In this document: positions 62,042 to 64,000 of the stretch, piece after piece | How positions within the stretch are numbered: position 1 is the first letter of the stretch | Layout: every line of letters starts with the position of its first letter | Origin: Pseudomonas gingeri | Lineage (GTDB): Bacteria; Pseudomonadota; Gammaproteobacteria; Pseudomonadales; Pseudomonadaceae | DNA length: 64,000 nucleotides | Assembly: GCF_013386165.1 (NCBI RefSeq) | Contig: NZ_JACAOS010000021.1 | Span: 340,833-404,832, forward strand | Direction: 5' to 3' | Program-made: the position numbers and the translations under genes | Notes under the pieces: generated by a model | Told to the model about the DNA's origin: nothing | What the model saw: the letters and a program-made list of their open reading frames with translations, nothing else | Database searches by the model: none

Positions 62042-62414
62042 CCTTTCAAATTTCAGGCGGATGATGCACTGACAATCCATCGATGAGGGGCTGAACCAGG
62101 TCACTGATGTTGATCAACCGGCTTATTCGTTTTGCCGGTTGGACCGGGTGTTCTTGCTTTGCCTCATGTGAAAACCGGCAGGGCTTTGGCGCTACCAGTG
62201 CCTTACTCTGGCAGAGCCATCTGATCATTCCGGTCGGCGAAGCCCGGCCATAGCGTTTGATCTCCGATGATTAGGGCAATGATGGCGCAGTAAATGGCCC
62301 TCATGCGACACTCCCCGCCCTACAAGGCAGGGAGTCTTCGCGAGTCATCCTCCAGTTGCTCCACTCCGGGCGCTTATCTGACGCAGCCTTTGGTTACCCA
62401 AGACAAGGATTGTC
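62042..62414. other. intergenic with IS200/IS605-like hairpin
   Basis: No confident gene. At 62310-62335 a hairpin with arms ACTCCCCGCC / GGCAGGGAGT (one mismatch) resembles end stems of IS200/IS605 or a terminator of the minus strand. A small minus-strand frame at 62,046-62,228 was not accepted. Confidence 0.4.
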
Positions 62415-64000
62415 ATGTCTCGTTTATTTAGTCGTGCTCTGTTTGCTGTGGTGGTGCTGTGTAGCGTTCTGGCCTATGCCGACGAAGACGATAGCCAGGG
62501 CACAAGCGATGCTTTCAGTGCATTACTTTCGATGCCGCAAGCCCAGCCGGAAGGCGAGGGTAGATGGGAGGTTTTCGCCCCGGAAGATTTTAAGGCCACC
62601 GATGAAACCGGCCTGATTGAATACCTGTCGAATCAGAACCCCGACATGCAAAAGGTCGCATTCCACGGCACACTTTTGCAGCATGCCGTGCGCGCCAATA
62701 TGAAAGACGTGGCCATGTGGTTGATAAGCCAAGGTGCTGATCCATTGGCGACGGTCGCTGGTTTTTTACACGAACCAGACGCTCTTGGCCTGGCTATCTA
62801 CATGGGCCATTGGAGCATCGTTGATGCGCTGCTGGCGCTGCCGGTGTATCAACGGTTGTCGGCTCAACAACTGACTGACCGCTATCTGGTTCAGAACCCC
62901 ACCTCGCTCGATGAACTGTTGGCTCGCCACTTCGCGGCCCCGACTGGCAAGCTGGGTGCTTGCATGCTCAAGTACGAGCTGGAGCGAGGTGCCGTCCAGC
63001 AAGCGCTGGAGGTGGACAGCCGGCAGTTACCCGCGCCCGGCGAGCTGGACAGGTATGGCGATTGCCAGGGTGTTCATCCCTCCGAGGATCAGTCCGCTCG
63101 TGGTTCTTTTAAAACAGTCGACCTTGTCGCCTGGAAAAAGCTCGACACGCAAATGCTCTCCCCGATATTCGGCTATTTGCTTCAGACGCTGGCTTCTGCC
63201 GATGACGTGAAGGCCCTGTTTGCCTCGGACTTGCGTCGCCCGGACCAACCAGAGGAGCTGGCTAAGGTGCTGCTGCCGTGGATGGTGGCCAGGCCGAGAA
63301 CCTCGAGTGGAATCGACCCTGCGCCTTTGCCCTTCGCTGCGCGCAAGGCATTGGCTGAGCACCTGCCGGCGACGGTCCTGAGTCCTTGGTTGGCTGATTC
63401 GAATAATCTTTATAGTTGGTTGGCAATCGCCGCAGCGGATTCTTTCGAGGCGTTCTCCTGGGCTCTGGCCCTGGTGCCGGATGAGACACTGACGGCAAAG
63501 TCTGCGGATGCAGCCCACGCGGGTTTGCAGGGTGTAAGGACCATCGAACAACGGCAGATGATCGGGGCAGCCCTGTTGCAGCGCAGCGCATTACGGCTCG
63601 ACGGCCAGCACGTGCCGCGGCTGCTTTACGCGGTTCCGATATCGCTATGGCCGGAGTTGTTCAGGCACGGTTATCGTGTTGAAAACACCTTGGCCATTGA
63701 GGGGGGGGAGCACTCCCATCAACCCGACGAAATCAGCGACTGGCTCGGGCGTCCGGTTGCTGACCTGCAGCAAAGTTGGCCGCTGATGACCGCGCAACTA
63801 CCAGGTCTCGCCGATAGCGTTATTGAAAAGCTCATGCGTCCGTTTGGCCGCAAGCCCTTCACCTGTACCAGTGTTTCAGATTCGCCCCAGGCTGATCAGA
63901 TCACCAACCTAACCGCGCTGATCCAATTGGGTGCAGTTGTTCATCCGCTTTCTTTCCCCAAGGCTTGCGCGCTAAACACTGCCCCTAAGGTTTACGCCCA
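62415..64000 (+). CDS. exported ankyrin-like protein (runs off window)
   Basis: At least 528 aa, continuing past the window edge without a stop. ATG 62415 has AAGGAT 4 bases upstream. N-terminal signal peptide (SRALFAVVVLCSVLAYADED). An ankyrin-like segment follows: GTLLQHAVRANMKDVAMWLISQGADPL, then ALGLAIYMGHWSIVDALLAL (in part). The rest is helical with no catalytic pattern. Periplasmic or surface scaffold, possibly an immunity-like protein; function unknown. Confidence 0.8.
   Translation, partial: MSRLFSRALFAVVVLCSVLAYADEDDSQGTSDAFSALLSMPQAQPEGEGRWEVFAPEDFKATDETGLIEYLSNQNPDMQKVAFHGTLLQHAVRANMKDVAMWLISQGADPLATVAGFLHEPDALGLAIYMGHWSIVDALLALPVYQRLSAQQLTDRYLVQNPTSLDELLARHFAAPTGKLGACMLKYELERGAVQQALEVDSRQLPAPGELDRYGDCQGVHPSEDQSARGSFKTVDLVAWKKLDTQMLSPIFGYLLQTLASADDVKALFASDLRRPDQPEELAKVLLPWMVARPRTSSGIDPAPLPFAARKALAEHLPATVLSPWLADSNNLYSWLAIAAADSFEAFSWALALVPDETLTAKSADAAHAGLQGVRTIEQRQMIGAALLQRSALRLDGQHVPRLLYAVPISLWPELFRHGYRVENTLAIEGGEHSHQPDEISDWLGRPVADLQQSWPLMTAQLPGLADSVIEKLMRPFGRKPFTCTSVSDSPQADQITNLTALIQLGAVVHPLSFPKACALNTAPKVYA

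Noticed and set aside
62046..62228. 60-codon minus-strand frame
   Set aside because: No ribosome site or family; treated as intergenic.

Overview
The window reads as a chromosomal segment of a Pseudomonas of the fluorescens group. Supporting this are the GC-rich, densely packed genes, a REP pair of the type scattered through P. fluorescens genomes (6936-7021), the families present (RND tripartite pump, MHYT-GGDEF-EAL protein, two DHA2 major-facilitator pumps) and a module of PFL_4669-type conjugative-element genes, a family named after a P. protegens Pf-5 locus. No tRNA or rRNA gene was seen.

1-30,060 is mostly core or flexible chromosome. A minus-strand RND operon (permease, fusion protein, outer-membrane factor; 55-5831) is followed by two tandem paralogous lipoproteins. 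A minus-strand operon joins a flavin amine oxidase, a thiamine-diphosphate 2-oxoacid decarboxylase and a secreted TPR protein; the first two look like consecutive steps from an (aromatic) amino acid to an aldehyde. Next come a GST, a patatin lipase, a YoaK-type membrane protein, a phospholipase-D-fold protein directly followed by a KAP P-loop NTPase (a candidate two-gene system), an Old-Yellow-Enzyme gene divergent from a MerR regulator with a textbook 19-bp-spaced operator, a HbpS-like protein plus drug pump opposite a LysR regulator, an MHYT-GGDEF-EAL protein, a second pump, and a PAS histidine kinase coupled to a frameshifted RsbQ-like hydrolase.

About 30,100-50,735 is a degenerate integrative-conjugative-element-like island. 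It keeps the PFL_4669 (TIGR03761) / DUF3158 / SSB trio but shows no integrase, relaxase or type IV secretion genes. It carries lipoproteins including a DRGH-type nuclease, a possible aegerolysin-like protein, tandem paralogs of unknown function, parDE, a GFA enzyme, and two families of repeated promoter/leader elements, one with a compensatory base-pair change in its hairpin. An orphan type I-F CRISPR mini-array (44,085-44,292, decaying to about 44,352) abuts an intact SRAP (YedK/HMCES) gene. A lower-GC block (45.2-49.8 kb) contains an unknown helical protein, a PD-(D/E)XK-like gene split at an A7 run, and an HNH nuclease. It ends with a second, broken SRAP gene fused to an IS3 transposase remnant, a LexA box, and a truncated umuD joined to a truncated amino-acid permease. 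That last junction marks the island edge.

51,347-64,000 returns to GC-rich chromosome: a LysR regulator followed by aconitase, a Tat-exported lactonase, an ACS-family transporter and a solute-binding-fold protein without a signal peptide, which together look like a tricarboxylate or sugar-acid catabolic cluster. A MITE-like inverted-repeat element and several small genes of unknown function follow, and an ankyrin-type exported protein runs off the end.
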